A program made the translations under genes and the position numbers. Positions 37,382 through 45,520 of a stretch of 64,000 bases of DNA are shown here, piece by piece (within the stretch, counting starts at the first letter, position 1; the number at the start of each line of letters is the position of its first letter). Under the pieces are notes generated by a model. The model searched no databases, was not told the origin of the DNA, and saw only the letters and a program-made list of their open reading frames with translations. This DNA comes from Amycolatopsis sp. 2-15 (GTDB taxonomy: Bacteria > Actinomycetota > Actinomycetes > Mycobacteriales > Pseudonocardiaceae), in NCBI RefSeq assembly GCF_030285625.1, contig NZ_CP127294.1:5483501-5547500 (forward strand), written 5' to 3'.

Positions 37382-38685
37382 CAGAACCACGTCCGCACGA
37401 AGTCGACGACGGTCTCGCCGTCGGTGTCCACCACCGGCAGCAGCGGCCACTTGTCGAACGTCGTGCACGGGTGCGAAAGCCCGAGCCGCACCCAGTCGCC
37501 GACCTCGACGGGGGAGTCGGCGGGCAGTGCCAGGAACGCGTGCTGGTCGTTCAGCTTCGTCACGGCGTGGCCGGTGAGCTCGGCGTTGACGCCGTTCTTG
37601 CGCAGCAACTGCGGTTCCGGCATGCCCTCGTCGTAGGGCAGATCGCGCTTGCCGGCCGTGAGCAGCGCCAGCTCGGGAGTGGGCTTCGAGGTGACCTGCG
37701 CCCACGCGTGCAGCGCGGCGTGGAACGGCTCGACGCCGGCCAGCCGCGGGTGCACGCCGAGCGGCGAGATCTCGCGGTAGAAGCCGTCGTCGTGCGTCAC
37801 GTAGGCGCCGCTGCGCAGGATCGGCAGCACGTCCAGGCCGTCCGGCCACGGTTTCGTGAGCTCCTGGGCCACGCGGTCGAAGTACGCGCTGCCGCCGGCC
37901 GTCACGTAGACCTGGCCATCGGCGAGCAGGCCCTTGTCCGCGAACGCGATCGCCGAGTCGCGCAGAGTGTCTACATAGGAACTGATCTTGGCCAGGGCGG
38001 CGTCGTCGGTGTCGTGCGACAGCGCGCCCTCGTAGCCGCCCGTGCCGCGCAACCGCAGCGCGGGGCTCTTCGCGACCGCCTCGGCCACGGCCAGTGCCGT
38101 CTCCGGATCGCGCACACCGGTGCGCCCGCCGGCGCCGCCCAGCTCGACGAGCACGTCGACCGGCCGCGCGGACCCGGCCAGCGCCTCGGTCATCAGCTCG
38201 ACCCCACGCACGGAGTCGACCCAGCACACGAACTCGAACGCCGGGTCCGCGGCCAGCTCGCCCGCGAGCCAGCGCAAGCCCGCCGGGTCCACGAGCTGGT
38301 TGGCCAGCAGGATCCGCGAAACGCCGAACGCGCGGTAGATCCGCAGGTGCCCGGCGTTGGCGGCGGTGACGCCCCACGCGCCGTGCGCGAGCTGGCGCGC
38401 GAACAGCTCGGGCGCCATCGTGGTCTTGCCGTGCGGTGCGAGCGCGATCCCGTGCCCGGCGCACCACGCGGCCATGGTGGCGAGGTTGTGCTCCACCGCC
38501 GCGGCGTCGAGCACCACGAACGGGCCGAAGAAGCCGTCGGCGAACAGGTTCGCTCGCCGGGCTGCGGCCTCGTCGAGGGTGAGCCCGGCCAGCGCGGGCG
38601 CGATCGAGCGGAAGCGCCAGTCGATCTTCTCGTCCCGGCCCGCGCGGACGGCGGCGATCAGGGTGGCGTGCTCGGAGCTGTTCAT
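37381..38685 (-). CDS. PLP enzyme: D-amino-acid deaminase / D-threonine aldolase-like
   Basis: Fold-type III PLP enzyme of 434 aa, with the alanine-racemase-like N-terminal barrel and the C-terminal D-serine-dehydratase-like domain. The PLP lysine is likely in IALAPHGKTTMAPEL; the metal ligands of the C-terminal domain may be in LSHPCTTFDKW (His and Cys). Family members remove ammonia from D-serine/D-threonine or cleave D-threonine. It is first in the leftward operon, and the intergenic region before it has two IclR-like dyads. The D-amino acid would come from the deacylase. RidA, encoded divergently, would clear the reactive enamine produced by such deamination. Confidence 0.85.
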   Translation of the reverse strand: MNSSEHATLIAAVRAGRDEKIDWRFRSIAPALAGLTLDEAAARRANLFADGFFGPFVVLDAAAVEHNLATMAAWCAGHGIALAPHGKTTMAPELFARQLAHGAWGVTAANAGHLRIYRAFGVSRILLANQLVDPAGLRWLAGELAADPAFEFVCWVDSVRGVELMTEALAGSARPVDVLVELGGAGGRTGVRDPETALAVAEAVAKSPALRLRGTGGYEGALSHDTDDAALAKISSYVDTLRDSAIAFADKGLLADGQVYVTAGGSAYFDRVAQELTKPWPDGLDVLPILRSGAYVTHDDGFYREISPLGVHPRLAGVEPFHAALHAWAQVTSKPTPELALLTAGKRDLPYDEGMPEPQLLRKNGVNAELTGHAVTKLNDQHAFLALPADSPVEVGDWVRLGLSHPCTTFDKWPLLPVVDTDGETVVDFVRTWF

Positions 38686-38712
38686 CGATTCAGACCTCGT
38701 CGACCGGATATG

Positions 38713-38752
38713 GTTGCGTATGGTGCAACGGGCGTTGCGCAAAATGCGCGAC
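38713..38752. promoter_or_regulatory. Two IclR-type operator candidates
   Basis: Two inverted repeats in the divergent promoter: GTTGC-N7-GCAAC (38713-38717 and 38725-38729) and GTTGCGCA-AAA-TGCGCGAC (38734-38752, one mismatch). Both share the half-site GTTGC, so one protein probably binds both. The IclR regulator encoded in the rightward operon is the natural candidate. The sites lie between the deaminase operon and the kinase-IclR-RidA operon and could control both. Confidence 0.65.
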
Positions 38753-38811
38753 ATAGGTGTAGCATCCGGTCCGCCACAGGTCAACGGGGTGACGGAACGG
38801 GGAGAAAGTCA

Positions 38812-39786
38812 GTGACCAGCCCGCCCGAGGTGCTCTGCATCGGCGAGTCGATGGCCCTGTTCGTACCGGCCGAACCCGGCCCGCCCGAACGGGTGCGCAG
38901 CTGGCTGCGCACCTTCGGCGGTGCCGAGTCGAACGTCGCCTGCCACCTGCCCGCACTCGGTGTTCCGAGCGCGTGGGTGAGCGCGGTCGGCGATGACCCG
39001 TTCGGCCGCGCGCTGGTGCGGGAGATCGCTTCGGCCGGCGTCGACGTGAGCGGCGTCGAGATCGATCCGGCGCGTCCGACGGGCTTGTACGTCAAGGAAA
39101 GCGGCGCCCACGGCAGCCCGGTGCGTTATTACCGCACCGGCTCGGCCGCGTCCGCGCTCGGACCGGACCTCGTGGACCGGCTGAACCTCGACGGTGTGCG
39201 CGTGCTGCATCTGTCCGGGATCACGCCGGCGCTGTCGGCCAGTTGCCTCGCGCTCGTGCGCGCGCTGCTGGAGGCCCCACGCGGGGAGCGACTCGTGTCG
39301 TTCGACGTCAACCACCGGCCCGCGCTGGGGCAGGACGTCGCCGTGCTCGCGAAGCTGGCCGGGCTCGCCGACCTCGTCCTCACCGGCGACGACGAGGCCG
39401 AACGCGTGTGGGGGACCGGTGACCCCATGCGGCTGCGCGAGCTGCTGCCCGGGCCGCGCGCCCTCGTGGTGAAGCACGGCGAACGCGGTGCGACGCTCGT
39501 CGAAGGCGATGCGGCGCCGGTGTTCGAACCCGCGCTGCGCGTGGACGTCGTCGAGCCGGTCGGTGCGGGTGACGCCTTCGCGGCCGGATTCCTCGCCGCG
39601 ACCCTGCGCGGCGCCGACCCCTCGACCAGGCTGCGCCGCGGGCACCTCCAAGCGGCCGCGACGCTGCTGACCCACGACGACGTCGGCGAGCCCCTGCCCG
39701 CACCCGTGGTGGATACGCTGCTGCGCGCCAACGCCGAAGCGTGGGGCGCGGCCCGCTTGACGGGAGAGGGTGTGGTGGTGAGGTGA
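38812..39786 (+). CDS. PfkB-family sugar kinase (KDG kinase-like)
   Basis: Ribokinase/PfkB-family kinase of 324 aa. It begins LCIGESMALFVPAEPG and has the N-terminal GGAESNVAC signature of 2-keto-3-deoxygluconate kinases. The C-terminal signature is VEPVGAGDAFAAGF with the catalytic Asp, and the substrate segment SFDVNHRPAL is typical. It would phosphorylate a sugar acid such as 2-dehydro-3-deoxygluconate. GTG 38812 is used. Its stop overlaps the IclR start (GTGA). A sugar-acid kinase beside a GntP permease raises the alternative that the cluster handles sugar acids as well as D-amino acids. Confidence 0.88.
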   Translation: MTSPPEVLCIGESMALFVPAEPGPPERVRSWLRTFGGAESNVACHLPALGVPSAWVSAVGDDPFGRALVREIASAGVDVSGVEIDPARPTGLYVKESGAHGSPVRYYRTGSAASALGPDLVDRLNLDGVRVLHLSGITPALSASCLALVRALLEAPRGERLVSFDVNHRPALGQDVAVLAKLAGLADLVLTGDDEAERVWGTGDPMRLRELLPGPRALVVKHGERGATLVEGDAAPVFEPALRVDVVEPVGAGDAFAAGFLAATLRGADPSTRLRRGHLQAAATLLTHDDVGEPLPAPVVDTLLRANAEAWGAARLTGEGVVVR

Positions 39787-40538
39787 GCCAGAGCCTGGAC
39801 CGGGCGCTGACCGTGCTGGCCGGGCTCGCCCGCGGTGCGAAGACGCTGGACGAGCTCGCCGAGGAGATCGGTGTGCACAAGACGACCGTGCTGCGCCTGC
39901 TGCGCACGCTCGAGTCGCACCACTTCGTACGCCGCGAGGGCACCCGCCACTACCGCCTCGGCAGCGCGCTGTTCGACCTCGCCAACCAGGCGCTGGAAGA
40001 CCTCGACGTGCGTAGCAGCTCCCACGACTCGCTCGCGGCGCTCAACATCCGCACCGGGCACACCGTGCACCTCGCCTCGTACGAAGACGGCGAAGTCGTG
40101 TACATCGACAAATTCGAGGGCCACCACTCCGTGCGGATGTACTCGCGCATCGGCAAGCGCGCGCCCCTGCACTGCACAGCGGTCGGCAAAGTGCTGGTCG
40201 CCGCGATGCCGCGGGCGCGGCGCGAGGAGATCGCGAGTTCGCTGGACTACGTGGTGCTCACGCCGAACACGATCACCTCGCCCGAGGCGTACCTGGCGGA
40301 ACTGGAGAAGGTCGCCGAGCGCGGTTACGCCGTGGACAACGCCGAGCACGAGGACTTCATCCACTGCATCGCGGCGCCGGTGCGCGGCGCGGGCGGCGAG
40401 GTGCTGGCCGCGGCGTCGATGTCGGTGCCGAAGGTGCTGCTGGACTACGACGGCCTGCTCGCGCTCGTGCCCGAGCTGCGCGCCGCGACCGACGAGGCTT
40501 CCGTCCACAGTGGATGGACGGGGAACGGAAAGGGGTAA
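39783..40538 (+). CDS. IclR-family transcriptional regulator
   Basis: IclR-type regulator of 251 aa: N-terminal winged helix (SLDRALTVLAGLARGAKTLDELAEEIGVHKTTVLRLLRTLESH) and C-terminal effector-binding GAF-like domain (RAPLHCTAVGKVLVAAM, IAAPVRGAGGEVLAAAS). The GTG overlaps the kinase stop. It probably binds the paired GTTGC dyads about 1 kb upstream and responds to a metabolite of this cluster. Confidence 0.9.
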   Translation: MSQSLDRALTVLAGLARGAKTLDELAEEIGVHKTTVLRLLRTLESHHFVRREGTRHYRLGSALFDLANQALEDLDVRSSSHDSLAALNIRTGHTVHLASYEDGEVVYIDKFEGHHSVRMYSRIGKRAPLHCTAVGKVLVAAMPRARREEIASSLDYVVLTPNTITSPEAYLAELEKVAERGYAVDNAEHEDFIHCIAAPVRGAGGEVLAAASMSVPKVLLDYDGLLALVPELRAATDEASVHSGWTGNGKG

Positions 40539-40924
40539 TGATGGGCAAGACGGCGATCACGACCGAGAACGCGCCGAAGCCGCCGGCGAAGTTCTCGCAG
40601 GCCGTCCGCAAGGGCAACATCCTGCAGGTCGCGGGCACGGTCGCGTTCGACCCCGCGACCGGCGCGGTCGTCGGCGACGACATCGCGACGCAGACGCGGC
40701 AGGTGTTCAAGAACATCGAGGCCCTGCTCACCGAGGCCGGTTCGGGCTGGGCCGACGCGGTGATGGTGCGCGTGTACCTCACCGACACGAGCCACTTCGC
40801 GCCGTTCAACGAGGTCTACAACGAGCTGATCGGCGAGGGGCCGCACTCGGCCCGCACCACGGTCTACGTCGGCCTGCCCGCCGGTCTCCTCGTGGAGATC
40901 GACGTGCTGTGCGTGCTCGACTGA
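40538..40924 (+). CDS. ridA: RidA-family enamine/imine deaminase
   Basis: RidA (YjgF/YER057c/UK114) protein of about 128 aa. It contains the active-site Arg in ADAVMVRVYLTD and the ending GLLVEIDVLCVLD. RidA hydrolyses reactive enamines/imines such as 2-aminoacrylate that PLP deaminases release. Two tandem ATG codons (40538 and 40541) are possible; the first overlaps the IclR stop (TAATG). Its place opposite a PLP D-amino-acid deaminase-like gene fits a detoxifying role in the same pathway. Confidence 0.9.
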   Translation: MMGKTAITTENAPKPPAKFSQAVRKGNILQVAGTVAFDPATGAVVGDDIATQTRQVFKNIEALLTEAGSGWADAVMVRVYLTDTSHFAPFNEVYNELIGEGPHSARTTVYVGLPAGLLVEIDVLCVLD

Positions 40925-40952
40925 GTTCGGTTTCCTGAGTTTCGCCGGGTTC

Positions 40953-40983
40953 GCCTGGGCTCGCCGGGGTGGCGGGCCCAGGC
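40953..40983. terminator. Terminator hairpin between convergent genes
   Basis: An 8-bp outer stem (GCCTGGGC, 40953-40960, with GCCCAGGC, 40976-40983) with further GC pairing inside. It lies between the ends of ridA and the convergent ACC deaminase gene, so it could serve both. Confidence 0.55.
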
Positions 40984-41001
40984 GCCCGGGTCAGTTTCGG
41001 G

Positions 41002-42000
41002 TCAGCCCAGCACGCTCGTGTAGGCGTTGATCGCCGGCTGGCCGCCGAGGTGCGCGTAGAGCACGTTCGACTCACGGGGGATCTCGCCGTGGCGCACGAG
41101 ATCGATGAGCCCGGCCATGGACTTCCCCTCGTACACGGGGTCGGTGATCATGCCTTCGAGGCGCGCCACCGTGCGGATGGCGTCCACTGTGGACTCGTCG
41201 GGGATGCCGTAGACGCCGGCGTGGTAGCGCTCGTCGAGCAGGACCTCGCCGATGCCGGGCGCGCCGATGAGCTCGGCGGTGTTCTCGGCGATGCGGGTGA
41301 TCTGGTCGCGCGTCTCGGCGGGCTTGGCCGACGCGTCGATGCCGAGGATGCGGCGGGGTCGTCGGCCCAGTGCGGCGCCCGCCACCATCCCGGCCTGAGT
41401 GCTGCCGGTCACGGAGCAGACCACCACGGTGTCGAAGAAGATGCCGAGCTCGCGTTCCTGTTCTTCCAGCTCCGCGACCCAGCCCGCGAACCCGAGCCCG
41501 CCCAGCGGGTGGTCGGACGCGCCGGCCGGGATCGCGTACGGCTTCCCGCCGCGTTCCTGGACCTCCGCGAGGACCTGCTCCCAGCTCTCCTTGAACCCGA
41601 TGCCGAAGCCGGCCTCGACGAGCCGGACGTCGGCGCCCAGGATCCGCGACAGCTGGATGTTGCCGACCTTGTCGTGCAGCGGATCGTGCCAGTCGACCCA
41701 GCTTTCCTGCACCAGCACGGCTTTCAGCCCCGCGCGGGCGGCGGCCGCGGCGACCTGGCGGGTGTGGTTGGACTGCACGCCGCCGATGGAGACGAGCGTG
41801 TCGGCGCCCTGGGCGAGCGCGTCGGCCACGAGGTATTCGAGCTTGCGGGTCTTGTTGCCGCCGTAGGCCAGACCGGAGTTGAGGTCTTCGCGCTTGGCCC
41901 AGACGGTGGCGCCGCCGAGGTGTTCGGTGAGGCGGTCGAGCCGGTGGATCGGCGACGGGCCGATCATCAGCGGGAAACGCGGGAAGTCGGCGAGGCTCAC
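41002..42000 (-). CDS. acdS: 1-aminocyclopropane-1-carboxylate deaminase
   Basis: PLP-dependent ACC deaminase of 332 aa, breaking ACC (the plant ethylene precursor) to 2-oxobutyrate and ammonia. It follows characterised AcdS proteins closely along its length: [37 protein letters not shown] (PLP Lys50), [14 protein letters not shown] (Ser77), [11 protein letters not shown], and the diagnostic [10 protein letters not shown] and LYAHLGG segments carrying the Tyr-Glu and Leu that separate true ACC deaminases from D-cysteine desulphhydrases. The GTG start overlaps the stop of a GntR gene. It suggests a plant- or soil-associated life style. Confidence 0.9.
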   Translation of the reverse strand: MSLADFPRFPLMIGPSPIHRLDRLTEHLGGATVWAKREDLNSGLAYGGNKTRKLEYLVADALAQGADTLVSIGGVQSNHTRQVAAAAARAGLKAVLVQESWVDWHDPLHDKVGNIQLSRILGADVRLVEAGFGIGFKESWEQVLAEVQERGGKPYAIPAGASDHPLGGLGFAGWVAELEEQERELGIFFDTVVVCSVTGSTQAGMVAGAALGRRPRRILGIDASAKPAETRDQITRIAENTAELIGAPGIGEVLLDERYHAGVYGIPDESTVDAIRTVARLEGMITDPVYEGKSMAGLIDLVRHGEIPRESNVLYAHLGGQPAINAYTSVLG

Positions 42001-42671
42001 GGGGTCTCCAGGGTTTCAGCGGTTTCCAGGCTTGCTTCCAGGTCGGACCAGATGGTCGAGGTGACCGCGGCGGCGGTTTCGGCGTCGCCGGCTTCGATCG
42101 CGTCGACGAGCTCGGTGTGCCGCCGGATCGAGCGGTGCGCGGGCAGCGAGCTGAAGCGCGCGTACTCGAGCCGTCGCAGCAACGGGGTGTAGCGCTCCAG
42201 CGTCGCGGCGACGGCGCGGTTGCCGCACGCGCGCACGGGCACGTCGTGCAGCTCGTCGTCGGCCGCGATCGCCGCGGCCACGTCCCCCGAACCGACCGCG
42301 GTGGCAAAGCGTTCGTTGGCCGTGCGCATCGCGGCGACCTGCTCGGTGCCGAGCCGGGGGAGGGCCTGGCGGATGGCGAACTCGTGCAATGCGCGGACCA
42401 GCTGAACGGCGTCACGCACCTCGTCGCCGGCGATGGCGGCCACCCGCGTGTAGCTCTGCGGCTTGGACTCCACGAGCCCCTCGCCGGCCAGGCGCAGCAA
42501 GGCCTGGCGCACGGGAGCGCGGGACAGGCCGAGCTCTTCGGCCAGGTCGGCGTCGCGCAGCGGGGTGCCGGGGGCGAGGCTGCCGTCGATGATGGCCTGG
42601 CGGATGCGGTCGTAGGCCTCGTCGCGCAGCAGCGGCCGGGTGACTTTGGGGAGCGGACTCACATCTAACAT
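41997..42671 (-). CDS. GntR-family regulator (FadR/FCD type)
   Basis: GntR regulator of 224 aa: an N-terminal winged helix ([22 protein letters not shown], then [21 protein letters not shown]) and an all-helical FCD ligand-binding domain with acidic and His residues for a metal site ([28 protein letters not shown]). The ACC deaminase gene starts inside its stop codon, so the two form an operon, and it most likely controls acdS. A perfect palindrome covers its own start codon, implying autoregulation. Confidence 0.9.
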   Translation of the reverse strand: MLDVSPLPKVTRPLLRDEAYDRIRQAIIDGSLAPGTPLRDADLAEELGLSRAPVRQALLRLAGEGLVESKPQSYTRVAAIAGDEVRDAVQLVRALHEFAIRQALPRLGTEQVAAMRTANERFATAVGSGDVAAAIAADDELHDVPVRACGNRAVAATLERYTPLLRRLEYARFSSLPAHRSIRRHTELVDAIEAGDAETAAAVTSTIWSDLEASLETAETLETP

Positions 42672-42679
42672 TTTAGATG
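42662..42679. promoter_or_regulatory. GntR operator overlapping the start codon
   Basis: Perfect 7-bp inverted repeat CATCTAA-CATT-TTAGATG. Its centre contains the ATG (minus strand, 42669-42671) of the GntR gene. Such AT-rich palindromes are typical GntR/FadR sites and stand out in this GC-rich DNA. Binding here would block initiation of the gntR-acdS operon. Confidence 0.7.
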
Positions 42680-42732
42680 CCTTTAGAGCTGTTCGACAAG
42701 GCCTTCGAGTCTCCGGGACTCAGAGACGACGA

Positions 42733-42762
42733 AGGCCCGTCCGCGGGTGGGCGGACGGGCCT
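42733..42762 (-). terminator. Terminator of the DUF1844 gene
   Basis: A 12-bp perfect stem (AGGCCCGTCCGC with GCGGACGGGCCT) around a 6-base loop, starting about 13 bases after the stop of the leftward DUF1844 gene. Confidence 0.75.
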
Positions 42763-42774
42763 CGGGGCGAGGGG

Positions 42775-43134
42775 TCAGTAGACCGGGCCGGTGTACTTCT
42801 CGCCCGGCCCCTGGCCCGGCGCGTCGGGGACGGTGGAGGCTTCGCGGAACGCCTTCTGCAGCGACTGCAACCCGTCGCGCAGCGGGCCGGCGTGCAGGCC
42901 CAGGTACTCTACGGACGACGTGACGAGCCCGGCCAGCGCCGTGATCAGCCGGCGCGCCTCGTCGAGGTCGCGGTGGGGCGAGGTGTCCGGGTCGGCATCG
43001 GCCAGGCCCAGGCGTTCGGCCGCGGCCGACATCAGCATCACGGCCGCGCGGCTGATCACCTCGACGCTCGGGATGTCCTCCAGGTCGCGGACATCCGGGG
43101 AATACGGGGGCTGTTGCGAAGGTTGTTCTGACAC
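42775..43134 (-). CDS. DUF1844 protein
   Basis: A 119-aa conserved actinobacterial protein of the DUF1844 type: VRDLEDIPSVEVISRAAVMLMSAAAERLG followed by DLDEARRLITALAGLV and a Pro/Gly tail. It is helical and cytosolic; function unknown. Related genes are found next to infC in many actinobacteria, as here (divergent). GTG at 43134 is chosen because the longer open frame before it is Arg/Pro-rich leader. No ligand or catalytic motif is visible. Confidence 0.82.
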   Translation of the reverse strand: MSEQPSQQPPYSPDVRDLEDIPSVEVISRAAVMLMSAAAERLGLADADPDTSPHRDLDEARRLITALAGLVTSSVEYLGLHAGPLRDGLQSLQKAFREASTVPDAPGQGPGEKYTGPVY

Positions 43135-43320
43135 GTCTGGTACCCTTCCACGAGCGACCAGCCCTCGAGGAATCGGGGGCGGCAAGTGGAGCCCCGCTCC
43201 CACCCGTGTCACCGGTTCAGGTGTCCGGGTCCGGTCTCGCCGAAGTGGTGGATGTCGGTACATCTGTCACCTAGGCGAAGCGTTCGATCCTGACGATCGG
43301 GCGCGATCGGAGACAGAGCG

Positions 43321-43356
43321 GGCCCCGTGAACCGGCAAGCAGCCGGTGGCGGGGCC
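43321..43356 (+). promoter_or_regulatory. infC leader stem-loop
   Basis: In the untranslated leader, a two-part hairpin: outer stem GGCCCCG/CGGGGCC (43321-43327 and 43350-43356) and inner stem CCGGC/GCCGG. It ends 58 bases before the infC start codon. Leaders of infC-rpmI-rplT operons often carry control structures read by L20 or by attenuation. The structure is seen; the mechanism is inferred. Confidence 0.5.
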
Positions 43357-43414
43357 TGAATCATGTGGGCACCAGGTCGAGAAGAGAATTTGTCACTCGG
43401 ACCAAGGAGGCCCC

Positions 43415-43969
43415 ATCAGCTCCGAGACACGCATCAACGAACGTATCCGGGTGCCGGAAGTCCGGCTCGTCGGACCCAACGGCGAGCAGGTCGGCATCGT
43501 CCGGATCGAAGATGCGCTGCGGCTGGCACAGGAGAACGATCTCGACCTCGTCGAGGTCGCGCCTCAGGCCCGCCCGCCCGTATGCAAGCTCATGGACTTC
43601 GGCAAGTTCAAGTACGAGAGCGCGCAGAAGGCCCGCGAGTCCCGCCGCAACCAGCAGTTGACCGTCATCAAGGAACAGAAGCTGCGTCCGAAGATCGACC
43701 AGCACGACTACGAGACCAAAAAGGGTCACGTGTCACGGTTCCTGGCGGCCGGCAACAAGGTCAAGGTCACGATCATGTTCCGCGGTCGCGAGCAGTCCCG
43801 GCCGGAGCTCGGTTTCCGGCTGCTGCAGAAGCTGGCCGACGACGTGACCGAGCTGGGCTTCGTCGAATCGTCGCCCAAGCAGGACGGTCGCAACATGATC
43901 ATGGTGCTGGCCCCGCACAAGAACGTGAAGCCGAAGGTCGCGAAGGCCGAGACGGCTCCCGAGGCATAA
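43415..43969 (+). CDS. infC: Translation initiation factor IF-3, ATC start
   Basis: IF-3, 184 aa, which checks the initiator tRNA and start codon on the 30S subunit. The N-domain runs from [19 protein letters not shown] and the C-domain from the basic linker through [16 protein letters not shown]. No ATG or GTG gives the right N-terminus. An ATC lies 4 bases after the perfect ribosome site AAGGAGG and yields (M)[10 protein letters not shown]. Rare start codons (ATT, ATC, ATA) on infC are the known basis of IF-3 autoregulation, since IF-3 rejects them. Starts upstream at 43346 would include leader sequence. The gene is followed by rpmI and rplT. Confidence 0.95.
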   Translation: MSSETRINERIRVPEVRLVGPNGEQVGIVRIEDALRLAQENDLDLVEVAPQARPPVCKLMDFGKFKYESAQKARESRRNQQLTVIKEQKLRPKIDQHDYETKKGHVSRFLAAGNKVKVTIMFRGREQSRPELGFRLLQKLADDVTELGFVESSPKQDGRNMIMVLAPHKNVKPKVAKAETAPEA

Positions 43970-44048
43970 CGCCTCCCGCAGCGCTCAGCACAGTCAGCGG
44001 CACACCGGGGCACCGGTGTGCCGCCGCACGGAAGAGGACAGAACAACA

Positions 44049-44243
44049 ATGCCGAAGATGAAGACGCACAGCGGTACGTCCAAGCGGATCCGCGTGACGG
44101 GCACGGGCAAGCTGCGCCGCCAGAAGGCCGGCCGCCGCCACCTGATGGAGAAGAAGTCCAACCGCCTCACCCGGCGTCTCGAGGGCACGACGGAGCTCGC
44201 CAAGACCGAGGCCGGCCGCGTCAAGCGCCTGCTCGGCATCTGA
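44049..44243 (+). CDS. rpmI: Ribosomal protein L35
   Basis: bL35 of 64 aa, a small basic component of the 50S subunit. The sequence [20 protein letters not shown] and the [11 protein letters not shown] run are standard. It lies 79 bases after infC, with rplT 74 bases downstream: the conserved infC-rpmI-rplT order. Translation starts at ATG 44049 after a GAGGA ribosome site. Confidence 0.97.
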   Translation: MPKMKTHSGTSKRIRVTGTGKLRRQKAGRRHLMEKKSNRLTRRLEGTTELAKTEAGRVKRLLGI

Positions 44244-44317
44244 GCCTGAGCCACCCTCCGCACACGTACTGATCACCCCGGGCGCCACCGCGCCCCCCGA
44301 ATCGACAGGATGGACCA

Positions 44318-44695
44318 GTGGCACGCGTCAAGCGGGCGGTCAACGCCCAGAAGAAGCGTCGGTCAACTCTCGAACTGGCCAGTGGCTACCGCGGCCAGCG
44401 CTCGCGGCTGTACCGCAAGGCCAAGGAGCAGACGCTTCACTCGCTCAACTACGCCTACCGCGACCGCCGTGCGCGCAAGGGTGACTTCCGCCAGCTGTGG
44501 ATCACCCGCATCAACGCGGCCGCTCGAGCCAATGGCGTGACCTACAACCGGTTCATCCAGGGCCTCAAGGTCGCCGGTGTCGAGGTCGACCGCAAGATCC
44601 TCGCGGACCTCGCGGTCAACGACGCCGCCGCCTTCGCGGCGCTCGCCGAGCTCGCCAAGGCGAACGTCAACACCGGCGAAGCGAAGTCGGCCTGA
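44318..44695 (+). CDS. rplT: Ribosomal protein L20
   Basis: bL20 of 125 aa, needed for early 50S assembly and a translational repressor of its operon in several bacteria. The basic N-terminal helix ([20 protein letters not shown]) and the RNA-binding C-domain ([15 protein letters not shown]) are intact. The start is GTG 44318. Its stop overlaps the likely start of the next gene. Confidence 0.97.
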   Translation: MARVKRAVNAQKKRRSTLELASGYRGQRSRLYRKAKEQTLHSLNYAYRDRRARKGDFRQLWITRINAAARANGVTYNRFIQGLKVAGVEVDRKILADLAVNDAAAFAALAELAKANVNTGEAKSA

Positions 44696-45504
44696 CCGGC
44701 GGTTTTCCGCGACCCGGGGCGGTTCCGTTCACCGAACGGACCCCCCGGGTCGTTGCTGCGCGCAAGCTGACGCGCCGCGCGGAACGCGAAAAGACCGGCC
44801 GCTTCCTGGCCGAAGGCGCCAACGCCGTCGAAGCCGCGTTGGCGCACGGCACCGTTTTCGAGCTGTTCGCCACGGAACGCGCGGCTTCGGCACACCCCGA
44901 GTTGCTGGCTTCCGCTTCCTCGTCGGGCGTGGCGGTCTCGCTGATCACCGACCGCGCCGCCGACGGCCTTTCGGAAACCGTGACCCCGCAAGGCCTCGTG
45001 GCCGTGTGCGCGCTGGTCGACCGTCCACTCGAGACGGTGCTGACGGGTGCTCGCCTGGTGGTCGTGCTCGTGGACGTCGCCGAGCCCGGCAACGCCGGCA
45101 CCGTGATCCGCGTCGCCGACGCCGCGGGGGCCGACGCCGTGATCCTCGCGGGCGACACCGTCGACCCCCACAACGGCAAGAGTGTCCGCGCCGCCGCCGG
45201 CAGCACCTTCCACGTCCCCCTGGCCCGCGAGCGCGACATCCCATCGGTGCTTTCGTCGTTGACCGCCGCCGGCCTGCGCACCCTGGCCGCCCACGGCTAC
45301 GCGGACCGCTCACTCGAAGAGATCACGTTCGGTGACCCGGTCGCGTGGATCTTCGGCAACGAGGCCCACGGCTTGTCGCAGTCGGTCCTCTCGGCGGCCG
45401 ACACCGCCGTCCGCATCCCGCTCTACGGCAAGGCCGAAAGCCTCAACCTGGCCACGGCGGCCGCTGTCTGCGTGTACACCGCCGCGATGGCCACGCACCG
45501 CTGA
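44692..45504 (+). CDS. SpoU/TrmH-family RNA methyltransferase
   Basis: RNA 2'-O-ribose methyltransferase of the SPOUT class, about 270 aa. An N-terminal substrate-binding domain ([23 protein letters not shown]) precedes the knotted SAM domain with the three motifs [29 protein letters not shown] and [21 protein letters not shown]. It would methylate rRNA or tRNA. The start is unclear: no ATG or GTG lies in frame near the N-terminus. CTG 44692, overlapping the rplT stop, is the best placed; homologues usually begin close to the [17 protein letters not shown] segment. The frame is open with no stop back into rplT. Position after rplT is conserved in actinobacteria. Confidence 0.88.
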   Translation: MTGGFPRPGAVPFTERTPRVVAARKLTRRAEREKTGRFLAEGANAVEAALAHGTVFELFATERAASAHPELLASASSSGVAVSLITDRAADGLSETVTPQGLVAVCALVDRPLETVLTGARLVVVLVDVAEPGNAGTVIRVADAAGADAVILAGDTVDPHNGKSVRAAAGSTFHVPLARERDIPSVLSSLTAAGLRTLAAHGYADRSLEEITFGDPVAWIFGNEAHGLSQSVLSAADTAVRIPLYGKAESLNLATAAAVCVYTAAMATHR

Positions 45505-45520
45505 CCGGCGTCGAGCTGCT

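Noticed and set aside
37471..38811. Plus-strand extension of the PfkB kinase frame upstream of its start
   Set aside because: It is antisense to the PLP deaminase gene. The kinase N-terminus LCIGESM begins right after GTG 38812, so the extension is not coding.
41002..42000. D-cysteine desulphhydrase instead of ACC deaminase
   Set aside because: The VYEGKS and LYAHLGG segments have the Glu and Leu typical of ACC deaminases, where desulphhydrases carry Ser/Thr.
43135..43414. A tRNA or other stable RNA gene before infC
   Set aside because: No acceptor-stem/T-loop pattern or CCA-type end is visible; the stem-loop present fits an mRNA leader better. No tRNA or rRNA gene was recognised anywhere in the window.
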